Shown here piece after piece: positions 32,924-43,413 of a DNA stretch of 64,000 nucleotides. A program made the translations under genes and the position numbers. Every line of letters begins with the position of its first letter. The stretch's first letter is position 1. A model generated the notes under the pieces. That model did no database searches. It worked only from the letters and a program-made list of their open reading frames with translations, and was not told where the DNA came from. The DNA is from Capronia americana (Eukaryota > Ascomycota > Eurotiomycetes > Chaetothyriales > Herpotrichiellaceae), in contig JADWQD010000011.1 in assembly GCA_016110215.1 (NCBI GenBank), positions 1-64,000 on the forward strand, read 5' to 3'.

Positions 32924-35900
32924 TCAATACGACAAGTCAAATCCACCAATACCCTCCAAGCCATAGATATCCTCCAGGCGCCGTCCCATCTTCCATCGTT
33001 CATCGCCTTCCCGCACAGTCGAATCTTCCTTGATCTCCCGGAAGAGCTGGATTGCCGTTCTCCGCCTTGCGCTCACTGAGTGTCTGTCCGGCTGCGACTC
33101 CATGCGACTCAATACATCCTCCAGCAACTGCTCGCTCTCGCGGGTCCTTCCCAATCTCCTCAGATTGAGGGCGTACCTGTGCTGGACCCGCAGGACGTCG
33201 GGGTGATGAGGCCCTGCCGCCCTGGAAAGGGTGTCGATGGCGTGAACAAACAGCTCCTCTGCATCCTCGTAATGCCCTTGGAGATAATACGTGAATGCTA
33301 GTTGCGCCAGGCACTTTTGTGTAGAAGCATGGTCTCGACCAAGGCGCATCTCGTAATCGTGAATTGCGTCCTTGCAGATGGCCTCGGCTTCGTCCCACTT
33401 GCCCAACAGTGCGCAGACCGAGGCCAAGCGCTCTTCGACGCGAGTCGTGCTCGGGTGGTGTTTACCGTGCAACATGTCGTAGGACGTCAGTACGCGACGT
33501 AGTCTGGCCTCTGCCTCTTCTAAGAGGCCTTGCTCGACCAGTTGGAGAGAAAGCTCTTGGATGGATTCGAGCGTCGACGGGTCCATGGGCCCCAAGTGGA
33601 GCTCCTGCGCATCGATAATCATCCGAAAAACCTCCAGCTCTTGCTCGGGGTCATCCTGTTCGCGATTGAGTGACTTCAGGTCCTGCAGAGACTCTTCGTC
33701 GTGTGCCGCTTCCACCGCCTCCCGGAACTGCTCGCGAAGGCTTTTCTCCTTGCAATCGTGCCCAATCCCCGAACCCTCTCTGGCACGGCGTCGCGCTAGA
33801 GTTAATCTGATCTTTACTCGCGACATCGATGCTTCGGTGCCTTTGTTCCTCTTCAGGTATAGTTCGTAGAATTCGGTGGCCTCGGAAAACTTCCCATGTG
33901 CCTGGCAAACTCTGCCGAGCTCCTCTAGGTTGACATCCATTCTCGCAAAGGGATCAGCTGGTCCCAAATTAGAGGAATTATATGGAGAACGTCGACAATG
34001 AGCTCAACGAGCTCCTTCTCAAAATTGGAAGTACCGACGTAAGCAGGTGCGAGGAACCTTGCCACAAACTGCTCGAGGGAGACTGCGACGTATGATGCGG
34101 TCTCGCACACCTCGCGACGTGCGTCATATTGTAGATCTGTCGGGAGCATGATCCGCCCAGACTTGCGTGCAGAGCTGTGGACCTGTATATGGGTTAAGGG
34201 CTGCGGGTGAACTATGAGACCTAAGCCCTCGAGCGCGGAGATCGACTCTCGAAGAATCCCTGCGAGTAAATGTCAACCACAGGATTTGAGAGCTGGTGTC
34301 AGTAGGGTATCAGACTCACTTTTGGAACTGAAAGATGCCGAACCTTCTTCAAAGATCCACAATGGAATCGGATCCAGAGAGAGCACACAGCACATGGAGA
34401 AAAGCAGCTTCGCTGCGTGCGTGGGGATCTTCCCGATGAGCTCCGCAGAAACGGTGCTCGTAGGTTCGTTCCCTGGGAAATGTTCTGAGAGGAGCTCGGA
34501 CCTATTTTTGTCGTATGCTTCCAAGTACTCTCTGGGTGACATCTTCGTTCTCCTCATGACCTCAGCTGCCATTGAGAGTGCGAGAGGAAGCCCACCTAAG
34601 GCTTCTGAAATCTTGTCCAAATCCGAGTCTAAGATGGGTTAGTGAAGGTATTTGAACCATGAAAGCCATAGTTAAACGAACCATATGAATAAGAAGGGCC
34701 CAGATTTTTCTTCAAAAGCGCCTTCGATTCACCCGCACGCAGAGGACCAACTTGGTACATCTTTGCGAACGGCAGTTTCAATGGCGCTCTCGAGGTGAGG
34801 ATTACATGGCCGTGGACACAGGTCGTGCTTGGGATCAGCTCTTCTATATCTGGCGCAGCAGAAAGATCGACGTTGTCCAAGATGAGCAGCCAGTTGGTGT
34901 TGCGGCTTCTCTTAAGCCACTCCAGCACCAAATACGCCGCTTCGCGTGCCGAGCTTCCGTCTGGCGCTTCGAAGGTTGTTAACTGGAGAGTACGCGCTAT
35001 CTGAAGATACTCCTGCTCGATAGTGGTATGCGTCTGAGAGGGAATCCAGAAGACTGCGCTGAAACGGTTGCAGAATCTGTCGGCAAATGCCATCGCTATC
35101 TGACTCTTCCCAATCCTTTCGTGTCCGTAAAGGTTGACTGTATGGCAATTTTTGTGGCAATCACGGGGACAATCCACCAAGAGGGACTTTTCAATCCATT
35201 CGAGCGCGTCCTCTCTGCCGGTGAACGAAGGGGTTAGAGGTAGTAGTAGGCGCGGAGAAGGCCGGAAATCATCTTGTCTTTCGTCATCTTCCCGATATGC
35301 ATTTGGCTCTGCAGGCATTCGTTAGCATACTGAAACCTGCCATAGGTGGCTGCGTGTGATGTGGAATGTTACCATTGCGCTGTTGGTATTTCCGCCAGTT
35401 CTTCTCGACTAGTGACGTAGCTTTCTGGCACATCTCTCGGATAACAGAAGCTACTTTGCGGTAACCGTACTCGTCACAGCTTTGGAACTTCCCTAGGTTG
35501 GCATGATTCGAGCCCACAAAATGGTACTCAGTACCCGGAACGGCCATTGAAGAAGGGACGATCTACAGCTATTAGATGCGATGATGCAGTAGTCCAAGTG
35601 TTGGATCAACTTACAAGGCCGAGAGACCCAGAACCCCGTGACTCAAAGAATCCTACCATGGAAATATCGGTGCTCAGAGCAGTGAAAGGTTCCAAGTAAC
35701 TCTGAAGTGCGCTGCTCTCCTCATCGAGATGATCCAGAATTTGTCGGTTCGAGCCACTGACTCTGGCAATTTTTTTCAGAACACTATCAGGCGACGAATT
35801 CAGGTAGCCGTGTACTTTGTGTGGCGTCCCTAGAAAGACAATACCCGCGGTCGAGAGTAAAATGGCCCGGACGGGACTGTTTGGCTCTGGGTTCTGACTG

Positions 35901-36301
35901 GAGAATATCAGGGCACTCTTGACAACAATCCCGCCGAGGCTCTGGGCAACAAAGATGAGCGGCCGTCTCGGGTAATCTTGACGCACATCAGCGAGGCTTT
36001 CCACCAGGTGCTCAGCATCGTGGTATAGCGTTCGACGAGCGAGGTATTCAGCTGTTGGTGCCACAGTGCTGTAGCCATATTTTCCTGGAGGGTCTTGGGC
36101 CACCAGAACTTGTCTTTGTCCCCCGAGTTGGTCGACTGCCACGCTGAGACTCGATCCCCATTGAGACCGTGGACGAAGCAAATGCTACATCGAAATCAGT
36201 ACTAGCGTCGTGTACAGAAGGCTTCGGACGCCATACTCAGCAACCGGGTTTTTAAATCCACCATCCAAAACCTCAATGCCAAACGATGTCGATGGCTCGT
36301 C
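32924..36301 (-). pseudogene. NLR-type protein: SesB-like alpha/beta hydrolase, NB-ARC, TPR (frameshifted, start not found)
   Basis: Seven exons can be read: 36237 to about 36301, 35615-36184, 35373-35562, 34682-35308, 34320-34628, 34035-34259 and 32924-33957. The introns are GT-AG. The N-terminal part is a SesB-like hydrolase (FVHGLNGD; nucleophile elbow FVAQSLGGIVVK; GIVFLGTPH). NB-ARC follows with P-loop GHERIGKSQIA, Walker B WLLILDNVD and GLPLAL. The last exon holds tetratricopeptide repeats in the kinesin-light-chain style (LGKWDEAEAICKDAI; LGRDHASTQKCLAQLAFTYYLQGHYEDAEELF). This tripartite build is that of fungal NLRs that start cell death on nonself recognition. Two defects: the hydrolase changes frame near 36098-36108, between the FWW segment and KYGYS, and no splice pair repairs it. 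The first exon is open back to an in-frame TAA at 36401-36403 but contains no ATG. Everything downstream is intact, so either a recent pseudogene or an assembly error is possible. Confidence 0.8.
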
Positions 36302-36973
36302 ACGCCGCAAGCGCCGCAATCGCCCCGACGCGCCGCTAACTTTAGCTAGAATCCGACCACAGATGCTGCAAGGCCAATTACTTCCATATCGAGTGGAGGC
36401 TTACACCCGAGGAGAGGTCAAGATCGTGGACTGCGCAACTCAAGATCTCAACCTCTCGAGACGGAAGTTAGTGAATATTGGCCTCTTCACAGCAGCGAAC
36501 ATCGCGCCAATGCACGGTGATGTGTCGCAGTTGATCGTATTTGCTTCACTGATCGTCCAAGACCGATTAACGACCGCTTCACAGGCGGTTAGACTCCCAA
36601 ATATTATCTAGATCCATATTAGGGACGTCTATCGAGATATGCAGAATATAATGGTAACAAAATCGAATACAGTGCCTGACAGTGGTAATAATATTGAATA
36701 TAGTGGTGATAATATCGAATATAGGTAATAGTCACGTGCAGAAGCATCTCAGGTTGAAGCAGCGATGGTCAGGACCACGGTGAGGTCCAAAGATGGAAAT
36801 GGAAAGTGCTCGTGTCGAGATTCGGACGTCGAATTGTCTGTTTCACAACATCCCTTTCAATGGTGCTGCATGGCGCGGACTTTACGAGCCAACAAACTGA
36901 TCTCGCTAGTAGCGTCCTCCTTTCCCCTCCCGCACGACGCAGGACACGTCCTCCTGATTTCTCAGAATGCAGC
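36302..36973. other. Intergenic upstream of the NLR gene
   Basis: About 0.7 kb. The part to 36400 is open in frame with the NLR first exon (contains RLRRLRRDEPS) but has no Met. Beyond lies an AT-rich block with short tandem repeats (listed separately), then the 3' side of the next minus-strand gene. Confidence 0.5.
36650..36722. repeat. AT-rich 21-bp degenerate direct repeats
   Basis: Three copies of a 21-bp unit of the form AGTGGTAATAATATTGAATAT lie at 36650-36670, 36681-36701 and 36702-36722. The last two are directly adjacent and differ at two positions; the first is more diverged. A partial copy (AGGTAATAG) follows. The block is much more AT-rich than its surroundings and lies about 350 bp upstream of the NLR coding start. 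Confidence 0.75.
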
Positions 36974-38053
36974 CTACACCGTATGCTCGCGCCGGTATCT
37001 TGACCTCGCTCTGCGTGGAATTGGAGCACGCCGACGACCAATGCTCAAATTGAGCTCTTGTATGGTTCTTTCGTCTGCTGGCTGCATTCCTGGCGCCTCT
37101 GGTCTTCCAATCCACGCCTCTGCCATTGCTTTGATAAACTCGGTTTCAGCTATATCTCGCAGTATTTCCGGAGACTCTCGGATCCTCCTCATTACTGATT
37201 GCATGTGGTTCTCTCTGAGGTCGTTCATTCCTTTCATCCAGATATTGTATTTGTGGAGAAGAGTCATCAATACATCGTAGAGGCTGTTCATCGCGTCTTG
37301 CACGTCAATGTCGACCTTTTCCAGTGCCAGCAGCTCAAGGAACGAGTTGTAGACATAAGCATCGAAAATGTGTGTAAGCTCCCGCAGGATGTTCTGCTCC
37401 GTCCGACAAGGTAAGGATATGTATCTGAGGAACCATCAGTACTGTCCGGTCAAGGGAAACAATGCTGCTTACTCTGCAATCAGCTTCGCTCTTTGTCGAT
37501 AGTTGGACCATAAATCCTGCCTCTCAGGTTCAATGGTGAATGGTGCGCGAGCTTTGACGAACTCAATGTTGTCGATCTCGTCGGCTACTTTGTTATTGGC
37601 TTGTCGAACCCGCGTCAGGATTGACTGAATCCGACTGAACATCTTTGGTTTGTGCGAATCGACGTAGCCTTCGTAGTAACCACCATGGTCCGGAACCAGC
37701 AGCGAACCAAGCATCGTCATTTCTCTTGCCAGGTTCTCAAAATCCTCTTTGGTAGTGAGTGGAAGGTCGGCATTCTGGATTTCTTCGAGAAACAGCTGCA
37801 AGGTCGGTGGATCCGATTCCTTAGCGGAGCGAGGGCTCGACCGAAGCGGAGTGGTATGAGCAGTAGAGTTAGCTTTCTTCGAAGTGGGTGTATCACGGTG
37901 GTTTGTAGCACTTGAACACGGCGAAGAGAAATGTTCGCTGATTTCACATGCTGGAACAAATTCCTCCGCTGCGTCAAATTTGATGTCCGGATAACGGTTG
38001 AAGAGATCAGTGAGGTCAGAATCTGTTAGATCAAGTGAGCCGGCCATCGTCAA
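36974..38053 (-). CDS. Protein of unknown function (two exons)
   Basis: Two exons, 37473-38053 and 36974-37424, joined over a 48-bp intron (GTAAGC...TACTGAT...CTCAG), giving 343 aa. I do not recognise the family. An acidic N-terminal segment (LTDSDLTDLFNRYPDIKFDAAEEF) leads to a Ser/Thr linker with S-P sites, then a helical domain over the last about 220 residues (FENLAREMTMLGSLLVPD; ILRELTHIFDAYVYNSFLELLALEKVDIDV in outline). The extreme C-terminus is Arg-rich (GRRRAPIPRRARSRYRR) and could be a nuclear localisation signal. The ordered pattern across the splice junction argues that the gene is real. It sits in the same orientation upstream of the NLR gene; no functional link is shown. Confidence 0.72.
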
Positions 38054-38578
38054 GGCTTATCGGTCACACTGGAGCATTGGAATGTCAGGGGTTTGGACAA
38101 CAGACATGAGAAGACTTGCAGGAGAAGTTCATCTTGACCGTGTAGAGACAGACGGCAGTGAAAGAACCACAAAGTGAAAGAACGGGTAAGCGAGGCAGTT
38201 GCATCGGACATTTTGGAGCCCAGTTGCCTCCCACAGGGAAGGAATCATCCGAGGAGAGATTAGAATCATTCACCAAACTGTCATTTCATTCAACTCGAGA
38301 CACAAGTTTACCAAATGAATTCCAGCACAGGCCGTGGACTGAGGACATGCTGACCAGGATATCATTTGGCTCTGCAGACCACTTTCATGAGAATCGATGG
38401 CATAACGCCATGAGTATCTCCAAAGTGAAATGCTATTGCTCTTCGCGCATTGACTGATTGGCACTTCACTGAGACAGATGTGACAACTCAAAGTTGGGCG
38501 ATCATATAAAACAAGCTGGACAGGTTTGAACGTGCAAGTAAGGATGACATACTTTGTACAAAGCTCAACCCGGAACCG
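38054..38578. other. Intergenic
   Basis: About 0.5 kb between two minus-strand genes: promoter of the unknown two-exon gene and 3' region of the RING-CH gene. No gene seen. Confidence 0.6.
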
Positions 38579-39718
38579 CTACAGTCCTCTGAAAGACCAG
38601 CCCTGGGACCGGGTATCATCCAAAGCAGAGCTGTAAGCAGCAGAACCCCATGTTCCCGGCATGGTGCCTCGTCCGAAGGTATCAGGCTCCTGGTCATTTT
38701 CCTTACTTGCAGTCCCGGCTGTCTGCGCACCCTCATCCTGTTGGACTCCGGCCCCAGCATTGGCAGCCTCGGGATAACTGTGCTCGAACTTCCATCCCGG
38801 TGGCGGCTTGAGATCCTCATCGTCTCCCGGCAGCTGGGTGTCGACAATATTGTTCCCAATCCATGAGAGAGATTTGCCGATAATCGTCTGCACCCACTTG
38901 TAGAAAAAGTACGATGCCGACAGAATCCCCATAGCCACCGCTATCCAGCTGACATTGATCGCGCGGTCTCGCCCTGTTGTGGATCTGCCTGAGATCCGGC
39001 TGCTCACAAAACCGGTATTCCTAAGATTCCACCATTGGAACGGATTTAATATCATTGTTCTCACAAAACTCAACAACCCCATTGACACCATTCCTTTGGT
39101 GAAATGTTGAGCCCATCCAGATACACCTCCACGGGGATCGTTGACTGTAACGGATTGCCAGACATCCTCGTGACCGACAATGGTCTCATAAGGATCGGCG
39201 TACAAGTTGAGTATGGGATCTGCCACGAAGCCGAGGAAGAACATCACCACCAGCATGACCACAACCGTGAGAAGCCCGGAGGATATCTTGCTGTCGAGAT
39301 ATTTCTGCACGGTGAGTCTGTTGAAGTTGAATTTGTAGCCACACTGGTGGCACTTCCAAAGCGAACCTGGCCTCACGCTCTCAGTCCTTAAGCGGCGCAG
39401 ACACAGCTCATGGATATAACGCATCCCACCTCTGCAATGACATGGCTTGACCAACCGACCGTACTCGTCTTCATTCTTGTACTCGACAACGGGACGTTGG
39501 AAGGCAGGAGGGAGGCCAGGAGGGTACAGGGTAACCGTGGCAGGGACTTCTTCGAGGCAGACCCGGCAGGTTCGTGTAGGATACGTCCAGGAAGGTTGTG
39601 ACTCTGGTGGCGCACCGTTGGACCGAGATCCGTTCTGAGGATCTTCTGAGGAGGCCATTTCGCAAGTCGACACGTTGAGGTCATCCGACATCTGCCTGGG
39701 GAACTTCAAGCGTCTCAA
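38579..39718 (-). CDS. RING-CH (MARCH-type) membrane E3 ubiquitin ligase
   Basis: Single exon, 379 aa; a second Met at residue 10 (MSDDLN) is possible. The RING-CH finger at about residues 48-130 shows the C4HC3 order: CRVCLEE, then KPCHCRGG, YIHELCLRR and WKCHQCGY. The His in the middle and the C-x-C at the second pair distinguish it from classical RING fingers. At least two clear membrane segments follow (VVVMLVVMFFLGFV at about 155; WIAVAMGILSASYFFY at about 285), with a third possible near 225. The tail is Pro/Asp/Glu-rich and ends shortly after WGSAAYSSALDD. MARCH proteins ubiquitinate membrane proteins in the ER and endosomes. The loop between finger and membrane (KFNFNRLTVQKYLDSK) is typical of fungal members. 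No defect seen. Confidence 0.93.
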   Translation of the reverse strand: MRRLKFPRQMSDDLNVSTCEMASSEDPQNGSRSNGAPPESQPSWTYPTRTCRVCLEEVPATVTLYPPGLPPAFQRPVVEYKNEDEYGRLVKPCHCRGGMRYIHELCLRRLRTESVRPGSLWKCHQCGYKFNFNRLTVQKYLDSKISSGLLTVVVMLVVMFFLGFVADPILNLYADPYETIVGHEDVWQSVTVNDPRGGVSGWAQHFTKGMVSMGLLSFVRTMILNPFQWWNLRNTGFVSSRISGRSTTGRDRAINVSWIAVAMGILSASYFFYKWVQTIIGKSLSWIGNNIVDTQLPGDDEDLKPPPGWKFEHSYPEAANAGAGVQQDEGAQTAGTASKENDQEPDTFGRGTMPGTWGSAAYSSALDDTRSQGWSFRGL

Positions 39719-40165
39719 CTCGACTTGTACACATCATCTAAGAACGCAGTTCAGCTTGCACAGGACGAAATATGGCGAACTAAGGAAAACGAAGCGTAGG
39801 ATCCATCTATAGAGAGCTGCCAAACAACAGACCACCGTTGCCTGTACGAGAGCGGGAAGTTTACGGAGGACACGCAGAAGCGGAAGGATGGAGAAAGGAA
39901 AGGAATGTGAATTCGTCCGTTTGGGGCCCACTTTAAATGACAGTCAATGGTCTTGGCGGTACCAGCACTTCACACGAATGCAGACCGAGGCAAAGTGGCT
40001 ATCAGACGATATCGGTTCAAAGAGGCAGGTTTGAGGGTGATCTTAAGGGCTATATAACCTCCTCAGCGTCCATCATACCCAGTCTCCCCCTGCGAGGCCT
40101 TCAACTGGCGAGTCTCAGCACAAGCGCTCGCTGCGTGCCAGCCTTGTGAGACTGTCTGCATAATC
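39719..40165. other. Intergenic: RING-CH gene promoter
   Basis: About 0.45 kb between two tandem minus-strand genes. No gene or clear element seen. Confidence 0.6.
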
Positions 40166-40756
40166 TCACCGCTCGATGTATATTGAAACTTCTGACGCTT
40201 CGATGGAAGAGTCGACGGATCCCTCGTAATCAGGTAATCCATGAGGGTCGGACTGCGAATATTGCGGCAAGATCGAGCTGGCCGATGATGAATGATCCCG
40301 CGGGAAGAAACAGTCAGCGTCGTGAATATTTGCATTTGTAATGCATCCAGGGTGGCCACCGGCGACAAGTTCTGGAGGGCTTGTAGAGCTCGACTGGCCG
40401 GCGTTGTCGTCGAGAGTGGTCTTTGCCTTTGCAAGGTTGGGGTAAGTCTGGAATGACCGGGCTCGTTCTGCGCGAAGAGTTCGAGGCATCAGTTGACTGA
40501 GTCGAGAATGTATCCCATAGCGAGCGCGTCCTTGGGGTTGATAAGCCGGTGGGGGTGTTCGAATGATGAGGTCTTCACCGGTATACCCCTCTGGCGCGAT
40601 TCTAATGTCGTTGCCATGGCCAAGGAGCCCGTCGCGATAAATAGGTCGCTCACCCCTCCTCTTCAGCCAGATGAGAAGAGCAACGATAGTGAAAATGATG
40701 ACAAACGAGATGAGATTCCGGAGGCGTCTGTCCTCTGTGTGCGTCGATATAGCCAT
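40166..40756 (-). CDS. Single-pass membrane protein with PPxY motif
   Basis: One exon, 196 aa, family not recognised. An N-terminal membrane segment at about residues 14-31 (NLISFVIIFTIVALLIW) is followed by a basic KRRGER stop-transfer patch, so the long remainder should face the cytosol. That part carries PPPAY at about residue 71, a PPxY site of the kind bound by WW domains of Rsp5/Nedd4 ligases, and two weaker L-P-x-Y sites near the end (LPQY, LPDY). This is the build of Rsp5 membrane adaptors such as yeast Bsd2/Tre1-type or Ssh4-type proteins, but no adaptor domain is visible. It neighbours the RING-CH ligase gene in the same orientation. Confidence 0.75.
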   Translation of the reverse strand: MAISTHTEDRRLRNLISFVIIFTIVALLIWLKRRGERPIYRDGLLGHGNDIRIAPEGYTGEDLIIRTPPPAYQPQGRARYGIHSRLSQLMPRTLRAERARSFQTYPNLAKAKTTLDDNAGQSSSTSPPELVAGGHPGCITNANIHDADCFFPRDHSSSASSILPQYSQSDPHGLPDYEGSVDSSIEASEVSIYIER

Positions 40757-42990
40757 GGTGTTGCATTTGGAGAAAAGATTGGGTGAGCAGGAGTGCGAGC
40801 TTCACTCGGTAACTGGTCCCTGGTGCGAAAGGGGTCGGATTCTCGAAGCTGAAATCTTCCAGGATCTGGTGACATGCAAGAACAAGTTGCTGGAAACATG
40901 GATGATACTCGGCTCATATAAATGCGATATGGGAACCTGCGAAGATTCGACCCGTCCCAGGCCAGAAACCATAGATTCGACAACCATAATTGTTACAAAA
41001 TAAAATTTCACCTACCGTCAACATTATTCGAGAACCGTCGCAAAGTTCTAGCGAGATGGCCAGAGCTTGGATGACTCTACAAGATCTCAAGGTTCCCATG
41101 ACCACTTCTCACTGGTGAGGCTTGTGGTGCACCAGGCGGACCAATTTGAAGATTTGCTCAGGAAAACAGCCTTGCGGGGCAGGGCTGACAGCATAGCATC
41201 CTGTGGCAGCAATACCTTTTGTACTGGGACTCTGCAGAAAACACAAGTCACGATGGAGCCCGCTAGGATAGCCAAGAAGCCAAGAATGTTTGCTGAGTTT
41301 GCAGCCGAGCCGTGCGCATTGCTTGGCGGAGAATCTGAGTATTTCACTCCGACTCGACGTCCATCTTCCTTACGAAGACCATACTTGTGCGTCTCCCCAT
41401 CCTCAGCATAATGTGATCGGATTTTGACTAACAGCTCTATAGACCTTGTGGGAGCGACCCAGCTCAAGCATTGGGTTCGCTATAGCGGTGTCCCTGCATT
41501 GCACATCGCGGACGGACGTCGCTTTCAAGTGTCCTTCGGGGCTCTTGTCCGCGCATTTTTTGGTCCCTTCTAAACACCTTTTCATCATGTTCCTTTGCCT
41601 CGAGCAAGGTCTTGGAGAAGAAATGTGGTTACAGGCAGCATAGGAAACAACTTTCGGCGTTGTATGTGAAGGAGTCACGAAGCTGATTCTCAAGCAGGAT
41701 GCTATATCCAAGCTGTCGACGAAGACGCTGCTCACTTCCTTGTCACTCCCCCGTGTCTGATTGGTGACGATGCTTGAAAGATCTGCCTTGTACATACATA
41801 GCTTCTGCTTAGAGATCATGCCCGTAGCCTCTAGCCGGCTCCTTCATGACCGCGGCGTCACGGTCTCGAACTTTCAGCGCATTGCGATCCGGCTCACCAC
41901 GTTCCGTTATCTGTATGCCAGAGTTTCAGGAAGATAGAGTTTTGCCAGCAAGGAATCCTCCACCAGCCAGCGAGAGGGGCTGCGGACAGGTTGCAAGCTA
42001 AGGTTTCGCTGAATCGAGAGCGCAGGCTGCGAAACAGCTACTAAAAGATAGCTCCAAGCAGCTTGTTGGTTCACCTACGTAGTGGCTGGGAAAACGAGGC
42101 CGGTTCATCTAGCTTCGGCAGTTTCTATCATCAATTAACAATTGCACGGCGTATACCGAGCACCTCGTATCAAGTCACTGCAAGGATTGCGAGGGAGCTT
42201 CATCCTCCTCTCATGGCCTGGAGGAGCTTGTGAAACAGGTGGCAAGTGATATCCGTTTCAGCAGTGTCGCAAATCTAGGAAAATATTCCCACCCAAGGGC
42301 CTGTCTGTCCTTGTCCGAATGTAACTCTTTTGTCTACTCCTTAAAACAACTGCCGGCTCAAACCATCTAGAATCTGTCAGAATCTTCACCCAACCAAGGA
42401 CTGTCCTTAGAGCGGTGATACCTCGTGACAGCACCCTTCGCCATGATTTTACGAGGTGGTGAGGTGGCATATCACCAGCCACATGCATCGCCACCACGTC
42501 GCTTCCCCCGAGCCAAGCGCCAGTGGGAGACACGAAATTCGAAATGATTGGTGGGGTAGGCCGAGGTCCACCTCCATGACAGCTGGGATCGAGGACGTAA
42601 AGATCGTTATGCAAGCTGAGGCATGCTAAATGATGATGATTTTGGTCCTCACTTTGCTTCTTCGCTAGATATGATTGTTTGGTTGCTTCGCCCGCGCCTA
42701 TGCACTGACTGGATGCTGGATATGAAAACAAGGCGACGTTCCTTCGGCAAGGGCGCAGATGATGCTGATAGCTGTCACGAGCTTCACCATAGAATAGCAC
42801 AAGGTTCTTTTGCTGCTGTGCCTGAAAAAACTGCAAACTAGTCCCCCGGGATCATCATACAACATATGTGGAAGAGAATGTGATCTCCTTTAGTCACCGT
42901 AGCCAACGCATTTCGCGGTTGTCTGTGGCGCCTGTTTCTGACTTCTCTTGCCCGGCGAGTTCTTGTATAGACGACCGCTATTTGCAGCCC
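40757..42990. other. Gene-poor stretch
   Basis: About 2.2 kb. A minus-strand open frame at 41087-41467 (126 codons) contains one hydrophobic run (ILGFLAILAGSIVTCVF) and could be a small membrane protein, but nothing else supports it. The frame at 42258-42836 (-) shows no motif. I call no gene. Confidence 0.45.
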
Positions 42991-43413
42991 TCATTCTGTC
43001 AGTGGAGGCTTCTCTTGCTTATGCACGCCTCCAGTGTCCTCTCCTTCACCCGAGTTTCCATCAGGCCCTTCGGTCTCAATTCCAGTTGACCTTTCTGGAG
43101 GCTTCTGCGGGTCAGGCTGCTTCGCCGGATGGTCACTTCCCTCAGCTGAAGACGCCTTGTTGCCAGCTTTCACGTGCTCATCTCTCTTTTCCTGACTGGG
43201 GTCGTTGTTGCTTTTGGTTTGGTCAACTACAGTGTTGCTTGTTGCCGACGATTGAGAGGACTTTCCGCCTCCAGAAAGGTAGAATGCTGTAGATGAAGAA
43301 AGTGGCCGAGAAACACTTCCGAGCACAAACACGCCTGGAAGGCGATGACGGGCAATTGTGCAGGACGTTAGGGGCGTGCGCGAGGCGGATATCGATCTTG
43401 AATACATGGCCAT
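42991..43413 (-). CDS. Small probable mitochondrial protein, unknown function
   Basis: 140 aa in one exon. The first about 45 residues are rich in Arg, Ser and Ala without acidic residues (MAMYSRSISASRTPL; RHRLPG), a typical matrix-targeting presequence. A SRPLSSSTAFYLSGGGKSS junction resembles the processing region of many small fungal mitochondrial proteins. The rest is hydrophilic, rich in Lys, Glu, Ser, Pro and Gly and probably disordered. The sharp change of composition argues for real coding sequence. No catalytic motif; function unknown. Confidence 0.6.
   Translation of the reverse strand: MAMYSRSISASRTPLTSCTIARHRLPGVFVLGSVSRPLSSSTAFYLSGGGKSSQSSATSNTVVDQTKSNNDPSQEKRDEHVKAGNKASSAEGSDHPAKQPDPQKPPERSTGIETEGPDGNSGEGEDTGGVHKQEKPPLTE

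Noticed and set aside
42258..42836. 192-codon minus-strand ORF
   Set aside because: No recognisable motif, no start context, and no partner exons; chance is the simplest reading.
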